Notes under the pieces: model-generated
The model's input: only the letters and a program-made list of their open reading frames with translations
What the model was told of the DNA's origin: nothing
Database searches by the model: none
Shown here: piece after piece, positions 9,072-16,913 of the stretch
Layout of the letters: every line of letters begins with the position of its first letter
Numbering within the stretch: the first letter of the stretch is position 1
IMG/VR virus record: IMGVR_UViG_3300043469_000556
Coordinates: 1-50,198 of that record
Strand: one strand, 5' to 3'
DNA from: a virus
DNA length: 50,198 bases
Translations under genes and position numbers: made by a program

Positions 9072-10922
9072 ATGGGAGCATTATTAGAATCAGGTCTTGT
9101 TGGTAACATCGGGTTAAAACACCTTAAAGTTATCAAAGAAGATACAATTAACAAATGGGATAAATTAGGATTCCTAGAAGGCCTTAAAGGTCACCTAAAA
9201 GAAAACGTAGCTCAATTATATGAGAACCAAGCGTCTTTCTTAATTAACGAAGCAACGTCTGACGGGTCTTCAGGTTCATTTGAAACTGTTGTATTCCCTA
9301 TCGTAAGACGTGTATTTTCTAAATTATTAGCGAATGACATCGTATCAGTACAAGCTATGAACTTACCAATCGGTAAATTATTCTACTTTGTACCTAAAAT
9401 TCAAGGTTATTCAGGTGGTACTAACACTCAATGGAGTGATGTATCTTCAGGAGACCACTACGCACCACTAGGAGCACCAAACGGACCAACATCTCAAAAT
9501 GCAGGTTACACAGGAGCTGGAGCGGTAAGTAAAAACCTTTATGACTTATTCTACGAAGGAACTGAACCAGGTTTAGACCCAGCAGGTTTATTCGATTATT
9601 CAAAAGGTCGTTGGTCAGCAATCACTGCTACAACCTCAATCCAAAAATGGACTAACGGTTTATTAGTTGATGCTAATATTTCAGGTGATACTGCAGGTGC
9701 TGCAACTATCCCTTCAGGTAACACAAGAAAAGTTATCGTTAAAATGTGTGGTTTTGCTGACACAGGAGCAGGTAAATTAATCGGACCTGATGGTAATGAA
9801 ATGGATACAGAATCTTTCTTATCTGATTTAATTATCTTCACAGGTGCAGGTTTAGATGTTTCTGCAACAACACCATGTCCAGTATCAACAGGAGCTTTAT
9901 TGTTCAGAGTTGTTACTCAACAATATGGTAAAGGTATCGTTTCTTACGGTAGCACTACTCAAACTACTTGGGCATCAACTGGTAACGGTGGTTCGTTTAA
10001 AAACGTATGTGATGCTAACGGATGTATCTACTTAGAAGTTGATTTATCTTGTCCAGTATGTGCTGATTGTGATTCAACATCTTTAGATGGTTACACAGGT
10101 ACTACTATTACTGAAGCGGCTTCAGGAACATCATTCTACGCAGCGTTCAGACGTTACGAAGAATTAGAATTTGAAGACAAAATAGGTGAGGTTTCTTTCG
10201 ACTTAGATTCAGTTACTGTATCTGTTACAGAAAGAAAATTAAGAGCACAATGGTCTCCTGAGTTAGCTCAAGACGTTGCTGCATTCCACAACATCGATGC
10301 TGAAGCTGAATTAACAGCTTTATTGTCTGAACAAGTTGCGGCTGAAATTGACCGTGAAATCTTAAGAGATTTACGTAAAGGAGCAGCATGGAACTTACGT
10401 TGGGATTACAACGGATGGAGAAGAATTTCTCAAACTACATCTTATACTCAAAAAGATTGGAATCAAACATTAATTACTGCAATTAACCAATTGTCAGCAC
10501 AAATCCACAAATCTACATTAAGAGGTGGAGCTAACTGGATTGTAGTTTCTTCTGAGATTTCAGCTATTTTTGATGATTTAGAGTACTTCCACGTATCTAA
10601 CGCATCTCCTGAGCAAGACCAGTATAACATGGGTATTGAAAGAGTTGGTACTCTTGCAGGACGTTACCAAGTTTACCGTGACCCTTACTTCCCAGCTAAC
10701 ACAGTGTTAGTAGGACACAAAGGAACATCATTGTTAGACACAGGTTACATCTACGCACCGTATGTACCTCTACAATTAACACCTACAATGTACAATCCGT
10801 TCAACTTTACTCCGATAAAAGGAATAATGACGAGATACGCAAAAAAGATGGTCAACAACCGTTTTTATGGACGTATTACTGTTGATGGTGTTCGTACATT
10901 CGATTTAAGAGAATTGAGATAA
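9072..10922 (+). CDS. gp23: Major capsid protein (T4 gp23-like)
   Basis: This is the main shell protein of the head. The N-terminus carries the family pattern: GALLESGLVG, then a helix WDKLGFLEGLKGHLKENVAQ, then ASFLINEATSDG, followed by VFPIVRRVFSKLLANDIVSV and the LPIGKLFYF strand. INE60-A61 fits the gp21 cleavage rule and aligns in position with T4's cut after Glu65. The C-terminal half (AQWSPELAQDVAAFHNIDAE, SEISAIFDDLEYFHV) is also typical. At 616 residues it exceeds T4 gp23 (521), mostly through a central insertion that includes a cysteine cluster (CIYLEVDLSCPVCADC). Ala/Thr/Gly codon use is more regular than in neighbours, as expected of a highly expressed gene. A strong terminator follows. 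Confidence 0.96.
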   Translation: MGALLESGLVGNIGLKHLKVIKEDTINKWDKLGFLEGLKGHLKENVAQLYENQASFLINEATSDGSSGSFETVVFPIVRRVFSKLLANDIVSVQAMNLPIGKLFYFVPKIQGYSGGTNTQWSDVSSGDHYAPLGAPNGPTSQNAGYTGAGAVSKNLYDLFYEGTEPGLDPAGLFDYSKGRWSAITATTSIQKWTNGLLVDANISGDTAGAATIPSGNTRKVIVKMCGFADTGAGKLIGPDGNEMDTESFLSDLIIFTGAGLDVSATTPCPVSTGALLFRVVTQQYGKGIVSYGSTTQTTWASTGNGGSFKNVCDANGCIYLEVDLSCPVCADCDSTSLDGYTGTTITEAASGTSFYAAFRRYEELEFEDKIGEVSFDLDSVTVSVTERKLRAQWSPELAQDVAAFHNIDAEAELTALLSEQVAAEIDREILRDLRKGAAWNLRWDYNGWRRISQTTSYTQKDWNQTLITAINQLSAQIHKSTLRGGANWIVVSSEISAIFDDLEYFHVSNASPEQDQYNMGIERVGTLAGRYQVYRDPYFPANTVLVGHKGTSLLDTGYIYAPYVPLQLTPTMYNPFNFTPIKGIMTRYAKKMVNNRFYGRITVDGVRTFDLRELR

Positions 10923-10945
10923 TCAAAATCTTAAAGAATAAGACT

Positions 10946-10973
10946 AAAGGGACAATTTATTGTCCCTTTTTTT
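10946..10973 (+). terminator. Rho-independent terminator after the major capsid gene
   Basis: A ten-base stem AAAGGGACAA/TTGTCCCTTT with a four-base loop is followed by T residues, 23 bases after the capsid stop. Confidence 0.9.
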
Positions 10974-11028
10974 ATGTTTAATATATAACACTTGATTTTT
11001 TGGTATAATAATTATATATTTATATTAT

Positions 11029-11715
11029 ATGAAAAAATTTATACCTACAGAAGAAGAATTAAATAGAATACTTAAAATGTATAATGAAGAACTTTTAGGT
11101 TCTCAAACAATTTCAGAAAAAATAGGCATAAGTAAACCAACAATTTTAAGAATATTAAAAGAAAATGGTATTATTATGGGACCGTCAGGAAGACGATTTA
11201 TTGGCGGTAGAGAAGTTGCAACAAAGAAATATTTTTCTAAACCTGAAACAAAAGAACGTCTAAAGAAAAATCACAAAAAATGGGCAGAACAAAATAAAGA
11301 ACATTTAACTAAATATCTTAAAGAATACCGAGAAAATAATGTTGATAAAATTCGTCAAATAAAACGTGATTACGAAAGAAATCGTAAAGCGAGAGACCCC
11401 CTCTATAAACTAATCAGTAATTTCAGAACTGCTATCTACACCGTATTAAAAGAAAGTAATGTGGATAAATACGGACATTACTTTGACATATTACAATACA
11501 CTCCTGAACAATTAATATCACATTTAGAATTACAATTCAAGGAGACAATGACGTGGGACAATTATGGTGAATGGCATGTTGACCATAAATTACCTATAAC
11601 TTATTTTAATATCTCTGAAATGGGTGATGAAGAGTTTATGAGATGTTGGTCCTTAGATAACCTACAACCAATGTGGGGTATTGAGAATATTCGTAAATCA
11701 AATAAAACGGAATAG
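11029..11715 (+). CDS. HNH homing endonuclease-like protein
   Basis: The 228-residue product has an N-terminal helix-turn-helix (about residues 24-47, GSQTISEKIGISKPTILRIL) and a C-terminal HNH nuclease core. The core motifs are TWDNYGEWHVDHKLPI (His183, Asp185, His186), the SLDNLQPMW strand with Asn211, and the closing ENIRKSNK. A basic helical linker (about residues 70-125) joins the halves. Free-standing HNH genes of this kind are common mobile passengers in T4-like phages. It sits between the capsid terminator and a new transcription unit, so it may be an insertion at an intergenic site. No intron splice boundaries are evident in the capsid gene. Confidence 0.88.
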   Translation: MKKFIPTEEELNRILKMYNEELLGSQTISEKIGISKPTILRILKENGIIMGPSGRRFIGGREVATKKYFSKPETKERLKKNHKKWAEQNKEHLTKYLKEYRENNVDKIRQIKRDYERNRKARDPLYKLISNFRTAIYTVLKESNVDKYGHYFDILQYTPEQLISHLELQFKETMTWDNYGEWHVDHKLPITYFNISEMGDEEFMRCWSLDNLQPMWGIENIRKSNKTE

Positions 11716-11727
11716 GATAAAGGATAC

Positions 11728-11748
11728 AAGAAATTGTTTCTTTTTTTT
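11728..11748 (+). terminator. Weak terminator after the HNH gene
   Basis: A short A+T stem AAGAAA/TTTCTT is followed by eight T residues; the stem is weak, so efficiency is doubtful. Confidence 0.4.
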
Positions 11749-11813
11749 ATGTTATAAAAAAATATTAATAAGTTATTTAAACACCAATTACTGTATAATT
11801 AAAAATTTTGAGA

Positions 11814-11822
11814 TATTTATTA
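11814..11822 (+). promoter_or_regulatory. TATTTAT element before gene 11836
   Basis: TATTTATTA ends 13 bases before the ATG of the peptidoglycan-binding-like gene, in an otherwise featureless A+T-rich gap. Confidence 0.5.
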
Positions 11823-11835
11823 ATAAAGAAATATT

Positions 11836-12372
11836 ATGAATAGATTTAATTTAAATACTGAAGAAAGAAATAGGATTTTAAATTTACATGAAAGTATTAG
11901 AGAAAAAACTATTAAAAAAATTATTTCAGAGGCGGGTCCATATGAAGATGGGGAAATCCCTGTCCCTACTACGGCAACAACTGCGACTCCTGGTACACCC
12001 GCAGGTCCAGGTCTTTCTGGATTTAATGCTGATTCAGATGGTGATGGTGCTCCTGATTATTTACAAGCGAAAAATCCGCAAGATAAATCTGCATTAACAC
12101 CTGCGACTCCTGGTAAAACAAACTACTCGGCTAAAGATATTCAAACTTGGTTAAATACTAATAAACAATCAGGGTTGGTGGTTGATGGTAAAATAGGTCC
12201 TAAAACTATTGCTGCGATAATTGCTGCTTTAGGGGTAACAACAAATGTTGCACCTGTTGGAGCACCTGTTGGAGCACCTGTTGGAGCACCTGTTGGAGCA
12301 CCTGTTGTGGCAAAAACAAATAATTCGTCGTCACAGACATCAGGGGGTGGTGACCCATCAACTGATGCTTAA
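11836..12372 (+). CDS. Peptidoglycan-binding-like protein with a calcium-loop motif and possible capsid-targeting N-terminus
   Basis: The product has 178 residues. The N-terminal basic amphipathic segment ends IKKIISE32-A33, a possible prohead-protease site. A linker rich in Thr, Pro and Ala follows. ADSDGDGAPDYL (residues 65-76) looks like a thrombospondin type 3 or EF-hand calcium loop. Residues 98-134 (SAKDIQTWLNTNKQSG, VDGKIGPKTIAAI) fit a PG_binding_1 domain. The tail has four GAPV repeats and a Ser/Gly-rich end. A cell-wall-binding role is likely from the domain. Whether it is packaged in the head, part of the tail or a lysis accessory is unknown. A TATTTATTA element lies 13 bases upstream. 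Confidence 0.75.
   Translation: MNRFNLNTEERNRILNLHESIREKTIKKIISEAGPYEDGEIPVPTTATTATPGTPAGPGLSGFNADSDGDGAPDYLQAKNPQDKSALTPATPGKTNYSAKDIQTWLNTNKQSGLVVDGKIGPKTIAAIIAALGVTTNVAPVGAPVGAPVGAPVGAPVVAKTNNSSSQTSGGGDPSTDA
12250..12310 (+). repeat. 12-base tandem repeat (GAPV units)
   Basis: Four copies of CCTGTTGGAGCA encode a Gly-Ala-Pro-Val linker near the end of the peptidoglycan-binding-like protein. Confidence 0.9.
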
Positions 12373-12602
12373 TCTTTTGTTTCGTCTTTAATTACTTGTT
12401 TTGACATAACTCTAATTGCCCTTGACACAACTTCAGACTCACCTAAAGAATACACACCATCGTGGTACGCTTTCTTAACTGCCTGTATTAATATGTATGA
12501 TGCGTTGTCTTTATCCATAGACTGTAGTAACACATCTAAATGGTCTTCAGTTAGTAGTGGTATTGTGTCGAATAGTTTTCCAAATAATTGTTGTTCTTCC
12601 AT
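12369..12602 (-). CDS. Small hypothetical protein
   Basis: The 77-residue, acidic, helical product begins MEEQQLFGKLFDTIPLLTED and has no membrane segment. Its stop overlaps the stop of the convergent gene by four bases, and its start faces the divergent gene at 12651 across 48 bases. I do not recognise it. The compact fit between neighbours and an intact frame without low-complexity bias support a real gene. Confidence 0.7.
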   Translation of the reverse strand: MEEQQLFGKLFDTIPLLTEDHLDVLLQSMDKDNASYILIQAVKKAYHDGVYSLGESEVVSRAIRVMSKQVIKDETKD

Positions 12603-12625
12603 TGTAATAATATCTTTTTTTGATG

Positions 12626-12634
12626 TATTTATAA
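12626..12634 (+). promoter_or_regulatory. TATTTAT element before gene 12651
   Basis: TATTTATAA ends 16 bases before the ATG, in the divergent gap to the minus-strand gene that starts at 12602. Confidence 0.5.
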
Positions 12635-12650
12635 GTATATTAAAAATTCT

Positions 12651-13472
12651 ATGCTAAATCAATTAATAAAGAAAATATTGCTTGAGGCAACTTCTGATAG
12701 TAGTGGTGGTAGAGGGTCCTATGTTTCTCCTTTGCAACCTGGTGTTAGGGAATTTAGTAAAGAGTCATTACAACCATTTACAACACCCGTATCAAAGTAT
12801 ATTGATGCTGAGTTGGAATACGATAGTTATGGCGGTAAGATGAGTACACCTAAAAAAAAAATTAAAAAGATGGAGAATAAAGTAAAAAAGATTTCTAACT
12901 ATATTAAAAATAACCCTATGTCAACATTTAGTGATGAAGATGGGAATAATATTAATCAAACTCCTGGTGGTAAAAAAAGTATTGTGCCAATCACAACATT
13001 AAAAGAATGGATTGAAATAAAAAAAGATACTGTGGTTGTTGGTGAAAAAAAAGTAATTAAACTTAACGAAAACGATTTAATAAAAATTGTTAAACGAGTT
13101 TTAACAGAACAAACCGCACCTAAAGGAAAGGTACTTAATCTTTTTTGTCAAAGTAAAAACAATTCATTTAGAGAAAGTGGGTTAACTTTAGATTCTGAAG
13201 AAGATATGTACGGAGGATTAAATGGTGGTGGACTTAAAAGAATATTTTTAACACCATCCCCAACCATACCAAGAGAATCATATGAACCTTCCACAGTAAT
13301 CTTAGATGTTGTTCCTGCGGCTAAGATGAATAAAGATTTCTTAGAAAAAAGTAAAATGGCGAACCCGAATCAAAAAATTTATTTGATTAGTAATAGAATT
13401 AGCGTTAATCATTTCTGTTCAATTGACGCTGGTACAGAGAAAGAGTGGGCCGATTACCTAAATAAACTTTAA
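12651..13472 (+). CDS. Hypothetical protein with two LIKK-type motifs
   Basis: The product has 273 residues. The first residues MLNQLIKKILLE12-A13 form a short basic amphipathic helix ending in a sequence that fits the gp21-type cleavage rule. A second, longer copy lies internally (KLNENDLIKIVKRVLTEQ, residues 137-154) and nearly repeats the N-terminus of the protein at 14222-14704. The first half between the copies is charged and probably disordered; the second half (about 160-273) looks like a small alpha/beta fold. I know no family for it. Shared leader-like motifs suggest an internal head protein, which is inference. A TATTTATAA element lies 16 bases upstream. Confidence 0.78.
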   Translation: MLNQLIKKILLEATSDSSGGRGSYVSPLQPGVREFSKESLQPFTTPVSKYIDAELEYDSYGGKMSTPKKKIKKMENKVKKISNYIKNNPMSTFSDEDGNNINQTPGGKKSIVPITTLKEWIEIKKDTVVVGEKKVIKLNENDLIKIVKRVLTEQTAPKGKVLNLFCQSKNNSFRESGLTLDSEEDMYGGLNGGGLKRIFLTPSPTIPRESYEPSTVILDVVPAAKMNKDFLEKSKMANPNQKIYLISNRISVNHFCSIDAGTEKEWADYLNKL

Positions 13473-13729
13473 TCTTCTTTTTGGTAAGGTTGGATAGGTT
13501 TGTCGGGGATTGTAAAGTTTCCTCGTGTGTAACAAAAAGTTTTATTAAACCAATCAATTTTTTCATTAGACCAAGTGGCCATTTCTTGAGCATATTCTGC
13601 ACTAAACTGATTGATGTCATAACCAATATAAACTAATGTATCAGTTTTTGGATTAACCGTATTTGTAATTGTTTGTGAAAACAAATTACAAGAAGTGAAC
13701 AATGCTAGTGCGATAAATAATTTTTTCAT
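13469..13729 (-). CDS. Small secreted protein with flavobacterial-type signal peptide
   Basis: The 86-residue product starts with a classical signal sequence, MKKLFIALALFTSCNLFSQ. The FSQ ending is a very common signal-peptidase I site in flavobacterial exported proteins; the Cys at residue 14 could alternatively serve as a lipid anchor. The mature part (about 67 residues) holds VYIGYDINQFSAEYAQEMA and a Trp-rich segment. I do not recognise its function. Its stop overlaps the convergent neighbour by four bases. The gene may derive from the host and act at the host envelope during infection, for instance in superinfection exclusion or lysis; that is speculation. Confidence 0.78.
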   Translation of the reverse strand: MKKLFIALALFTSCNLFSQTITNTVNPKTDTLVYIGYDINQFSAEYAQEMATWSNEKIDWFNKTFCYTRGNFTIPDKPIQPYQKED

Positions 13730-13753
13730 ATGATTTAGTTTATTAGGTTTTTG

Positions 13754-14149
13754 TTATATTTTTTCTAAAATTTTTTTAATAGAATATTTGATATTAGAAG
13801 TAATTTCTTTTTCAAATTTATTACGTCTTGACTCAACTTCTGAATCAAATAAAGTAACTACAGAATTCCACGAATTATCTCCTAATATTACAGTGTACGA
13901 ATAAACGTGGTTGATTATTTTTACGCTATAATTTTCTAAAATTACGAAAATTTGGTCTTCTTCGTTTTTAATATAACGTTTGTTTGAGATTGGGGTTAAC
14001 AATAAAACAGTTTCATTTTTTTTTATTAATTTTTCACAAATAGAAACACAATCTTTTTCGTATGTAGTAATTTTTGGGGTTGAAGACCGATAGAATTTAA
14101 TATATTGTTTTTGGATTAATCGTTTTAATTTGTGAATAATTTGTTTCAT
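13754..14149 (-). CDS. Hypothetical basic protein
   Basis: The 131-residue product is lysine-rich with an N-terminal basic helix (KQIIHKLKRLIQKQYIKFY), a central strand-rich region (ETVLLLTPISNKRY, IFVILENYSVKIINHVYSY) and a C-terminal helix ending SIKKILEKI. There is no signal peptide. It shares strand with, and sits 24 bases before, the secreted protein gene. I cannot assign a function. Confidence 0.75.
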   Translation of the reverse strand: MKQIIHKLKRLIQKQYIKFYRSSTPKITTYEKDCVSICEKLIKKNETVLLLTPISNKRYIKNEEDQIFVILENYSVKIINHVYSYTVILGDNSWNSVVTLFDSEVESRRNKFEKEITSNIKYSIKKILEKI

Positions 14150-14221
14150 AATCTTATATTAGTATTTATTTACAAATATAATGATATTATTTAAATAAAA
14201 AAATTAATTATATATTTTTTT

Positions 14222-14704
14222 TTAACAATAAGCTCCCGAACAATGTGTTTCACCATCAAGACCTTTCATTTTTCCTTTACATACTTGAATAGCGTGACCA
14301 TTAGCATAAGCACTTGGATATACGTCATATGTAGCCTTTGCAGATGCAATACCTCTTGCACAAAGGGGTGTACCTGTTTTTTTACGACCCTCCATCATGG
14401 CCATATCTTTATCATCAATAGACATAGATAATTCCATACCGTCTTTTTTGGTTTCATTCATTAAGAAATCAAATACTTGGTCTAAGTTATTTTTAGATTC
14501 TGCAATATGGTCTTGAGCCCAGTCATGTCCATTTTCTAAAATAGACTCAACCATATCATGGTCTAAATCTAATAACAAATCACATTGTCTTCTCATTTGT
14601 TCTAAATTACTAAAAAACATGTATCTTTGAGATTCTTGTTCACTTAATACTTTTTTAATAAGTTTAGTTAAGTGTGTTTCATTAAGTTTAACTATCTGTT
14701 TCAT
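14222..14704 (-). CDS. Phage protein with LIKK leader and Cys-containing YPSAYANG domain
   Basis: The product has 160 residues. The N-terminus KQIVKLNETHLTKLIKKVLSE (ending Glu22-Gln23) repeats almost exactly the internal motif of the protein at 12651-13472. The middle is a helical segment (residues 30-85) containing NGHDWAQDHIAESKNNLD. The C-terminus (about 112-160) has CARGIASAKATYDVYPSAYA and four cysteines (Cys115, Cys142, Cys155, Cys160). As I recall, this sequence pattern recurs in uncharacterised proteins of many T4-like marine and soil phages. Function unknown. One base separates it from the upstream gene, so it is read with the tail genes. Confidence 0.8.
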   Translation of the reverse strand: MKQIVKLNETHLTKLIKKVLSEQESQRYMFFSNLEQMRRQCDLLLDLDHDMVESILENGHDWAQDHIAESKNNLDQVFDFLMNETKKDGMELSMSIDDKDMAMMEGRKKTGTPLCARGIASAKATYDVYPSAYANGHAIQVCKGKMKGLDGETHCSGAYC

Positions 14705-14705
14705 A

Positions 14706-15308
14706 TTAACTATTTAATCCGTTACCACCGATAAGAACCGCGTTCATTTGAACTACTTCTTGGCCCGCACTATTTATATAGGTTGGATGTAGTGGAATTA
14801 TTGTAATTACCGAATTGTCACATACTTCTTGACATATAGTGGATTCAGTGTTGGCACTTATTGGCGGTGGTGATACACAATCTTCACAATCTAAAAAGGG
14901 TCCTGAAACGTAATAATAATTTGTTTCACCCGAATTAGTTAACCCATCAAAAGTTACGCAAAATGGTGTTTCACGACCAAATTGTATTTCATAAGTAACA
15001 CCTGTTGTAGGAGCACCAAAGTAACTACAAAAGTTAGTTGCTTCTATATTAATTTGTTCTTCTGTACCACATCGTATAAAACTAAAATTTAAAGACTCTG
15101 TAAGACCACTTAAACACGCACAACAATCGTCGTGTAATTGAACAAAGGATATATTTAGAGTTTCCGAGCTTCCTGTTACTGCCCCAACAGTACCACAAAA
15201 TCGAGCCTCGCTAATATCGAACTCTACTGTGGCCCCCAAAGTTAACGTTGATGCAGAAAGAATGTATACATCATTAGTTATACATTCATTTATAATATAA
15301 TTTGGCAT
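14706..15308 (-). CDS. Cysteine-rich putative virion structural protein
   Basis: The 200-residue product is acidic, strand-rich and full of Thr, Ser and Asn. It has about a dozen cysteines, including DDCCACLSG and FLDCEDCVSPPP pairs. It has no signal peptide or basic patches, which suits an extracellular beta-sandwich virion protein. It lies between the 496-residue structural protein and the gene at 14704 on one strand. I do not recognise it; a decoration or tail-tip role is a guess from composition and neighbours. Confidence 0.75.
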   Translation of the reverse strand: MPNYIINECITNDVYILSASTLTLGATVEFDISEARFCGTVGAVTGSSETLNISFVQLHDDCCACLSGLTESLNFSFIRCGTEEQINIEATNFCSYFGAPTTGVTYEIQFGRETPFCVTFDGLTNSGETNYYYVSGPFLDCEDCVSPPPISANTESTICQEVCDNSVITIIPLHPTYINSAGQEVVQMNAVLIGGNGLNS

Positions 15309-15386
15309 ATCTTTATTTTTTTTTTAATTTCTATAGGTTATAATGTAAAATTTAATAATTTTATCTTATTTAACATTTTGTTTTTA

Positions 15387-15395
15387 TTATAAATA
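15387..15395 (-). promoter_or_regulatory. Possible TATTTAT element 79 bases before gene 15308
   Basis: On the minus strand TATTTATAA sits at the start of the 92-base gap upstream of the cysteine-rich protein. The distance is larger than at other genes; the gap itself holds nothing else that I can recognise. Confidence 0.3.
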
Positions 15396-15400
15396 TCTTA

Positions 15401-16891
15401 TTAATCTAAATACTTCATATTAACGATTTGAAATTTAACTTGTCGTTTGTATGTATTTATCTCTCCGCTACTATCCACCTTAATATCTATGTAATACTCG
15501 TTAGGGATTTTATCTCTAGTATCAAATATAAAATAGTATTCGTTTGGTGTTCTATTAATTTTAGTCCAATCTTGAACCTCAACTTCTGTCTGACCTTCTC
15601 TAACATAGACTCTATAATAAGCACTAACATTTTGTAAAAGTTTTTGAGTTGTGTAAGCTTGTTTTATGATAACACCAACTTTTCTAATGTCGGTATTATA
15701 TATTTTTTCATCTTGTTTGATACCATAAAAATCAAATCCATATAATTTTGGGTCGACAGAATTAGTACCAATTTGAATTGAATTTTTTAATGGTTGTATT
15801 GTGAATTCATTAAATGATTGAGGTAATGGGAAACCATTGTAATTTAAGTTATACCATTTATCGGTAAACATACATGGTGTTTGATACCCAATAAGTGGTG
15901 GTATAATAACTTCATAAACACCTTTAGTTCTTTGGCAGGTAGTTAATCCTGTTAATCCGGCAATTTCAGTCCCCGAAGAATCCATAATAGTAACATTTGG
16001 ATTGTTGTCTAAATTGATTGGGTTACCATTATCAAACAAGTACAAATAAAGTTTATTTGTCTTACCTAAAGAGAATAAATTTCTATCGTCTTCAATAAGG
16101 TCGTTATAGTTTGTTTCTAAAAACGGTTCGTAAAATGTTTGAGTATGTCTTGTAAAAAATTGAGTTTCATAGGTATCAGTAAGTCCCGATAAGTTTTCAA
16201 CCTGAGGTTTGTAAGCGATTCCCCATCCGGTTACATTAGTTAATGAACCGTTAATAATTGAATTTATTTCACTAGTCATATCAAAACTAACATTCTCATT
16301 ACCAAACTCAAAGTGTTGTACGTCAACAATAGTTATTGCCGAATAATTGACCCCCGTACCTGTTGCGGTATTTGTGTTGTCATATATTCCTGGTTCTGTC
16401 CAAACCCCAATGGTTGTTGTTTGAAACCAATTTGATGGTCTATCAGAGAAGTTCTTATCAAAGTCACTATAATCGTAGATTAAGTCGGCAAAATCATAAC
16501 CAACACCCTCATCCCAAATTTGTGGGGTTAGTGGGTCATTATTGATATAAGGAATTCTAAATAATATTAAATCAAATGATGTTGCCCTTTTTCTACCTTG
16601 AGATGTTGAGGTATTTAATAACTCAATATCAAAGGTTGAGGTATTCACCATTCTTAGAGTGTGGACAATTGTGTCGGTACAAGTTGTTGAAGTTGAAATT
16701 GTGCCGTCATTTATCTTCTGAAATAGTAATGAAAGGTCTAAATCGAATATGAATCTACTATACCCACTAGGGTATTGAGACACTGCGGTAGAACCATAAA
16801 ATAATTCCGTAACTGGGTTTCTACCAGTATTGGTGAAACTGTTGGATATGATAGTATTGTTCTTACTAAAGTAGGAGTTGTTAATTGACAT
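15401..16891 (-). CDS. Putative tail/baseplate structural protein
   Basis: The 496-residue product is Asn/Thr/Tyr-rich and beta-rich, with no catalytic motif or membrane segment. The first 270 residues look like a carbohydrate-binding or jelly-roll-type domain (SRFIFDLDLSLLFQKI, FDLILFRIPYINNDPLTPQI, a WTEPGIYDN turn and GWGIAYKP). The last 230 residues read as immunoglobulin-like strands (NKLYLYLFDNGNPINLDN, YYRVYVREGQTEVEVQDW). It lies immediately downstream of the gp5-like hub gene and has its own TATTTATAA element 13 bases before the ATG. The tail or baseplate assignment comes from context. Confidence 0.75.
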   Translation of the reverse strand: MSINNSYFSKNNTIISNSFTNTGRNPVTELFYGSTAVSQYPSGYSRFIFDLDLSLLFQKINDGTISTSTTCTDTIVHTLRMVNTSTFDIELLNTSTSQGRKRATSFDLILFRIPYINNDPLTPQIWDEGVGYDFADLIYDYSDFDKNFSDRPSNWFQTTTIGVWTEPGIYDNTNTATGTGVNYSAITIVDVQHFEFGNENVSFDMTSEINSIINGSLTNVTGWGIAYKPQVENLSGLTDTYETQFFTRHTQTFYEPFLETNYNDLIEDDRNLFSLGKTNKLYLYLFDNGNPINLDNNPNVTIMDSSGTEIAGLTGLTTCQRTKGVYEVIIPPLIGYQTPCMFTDKWYNLNYNGFPLPQSFNEFTIQPLKNSIQIGTNSVDPKLYGFDFYGIKQDEKIYNTDIRKVGVIIKQAYTTQKLLQNVSAYYRVYVREGQTEVEVQDWTKINRTPNEYYFIFDTRDKIPNEYYIDIKVDSSGEINTYKRQVKFQIVNMKYLD

Positions 16892-16904
16892 TTAAGTGTT
16901 TTAC

Positions 16905-16913
16905 TTATAAATA
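16905..16913 (-). promoter_or_regulatory. TATTTAT element before the 496-aa tail protein
   Basis: On the minus strand TATTTATAA ends 13 bases before the ATG at 16891; it would add transcription of the last three tail-operon genes. Confidence 0.5.

Noticed and set aside
11017-11025. TATTTATAT next to the HNH start, as a promoter element
   Set aside because: It is only three bases from the ATG and lies in a run of alternating A and T, so it is likely chance.
13405-13626. Minus-strand frame overlapping the secreted protein gene
   Set aside because: The overlapping frame 13469-13729 has a clear signal peptide, and this one has no protein-like pattern.
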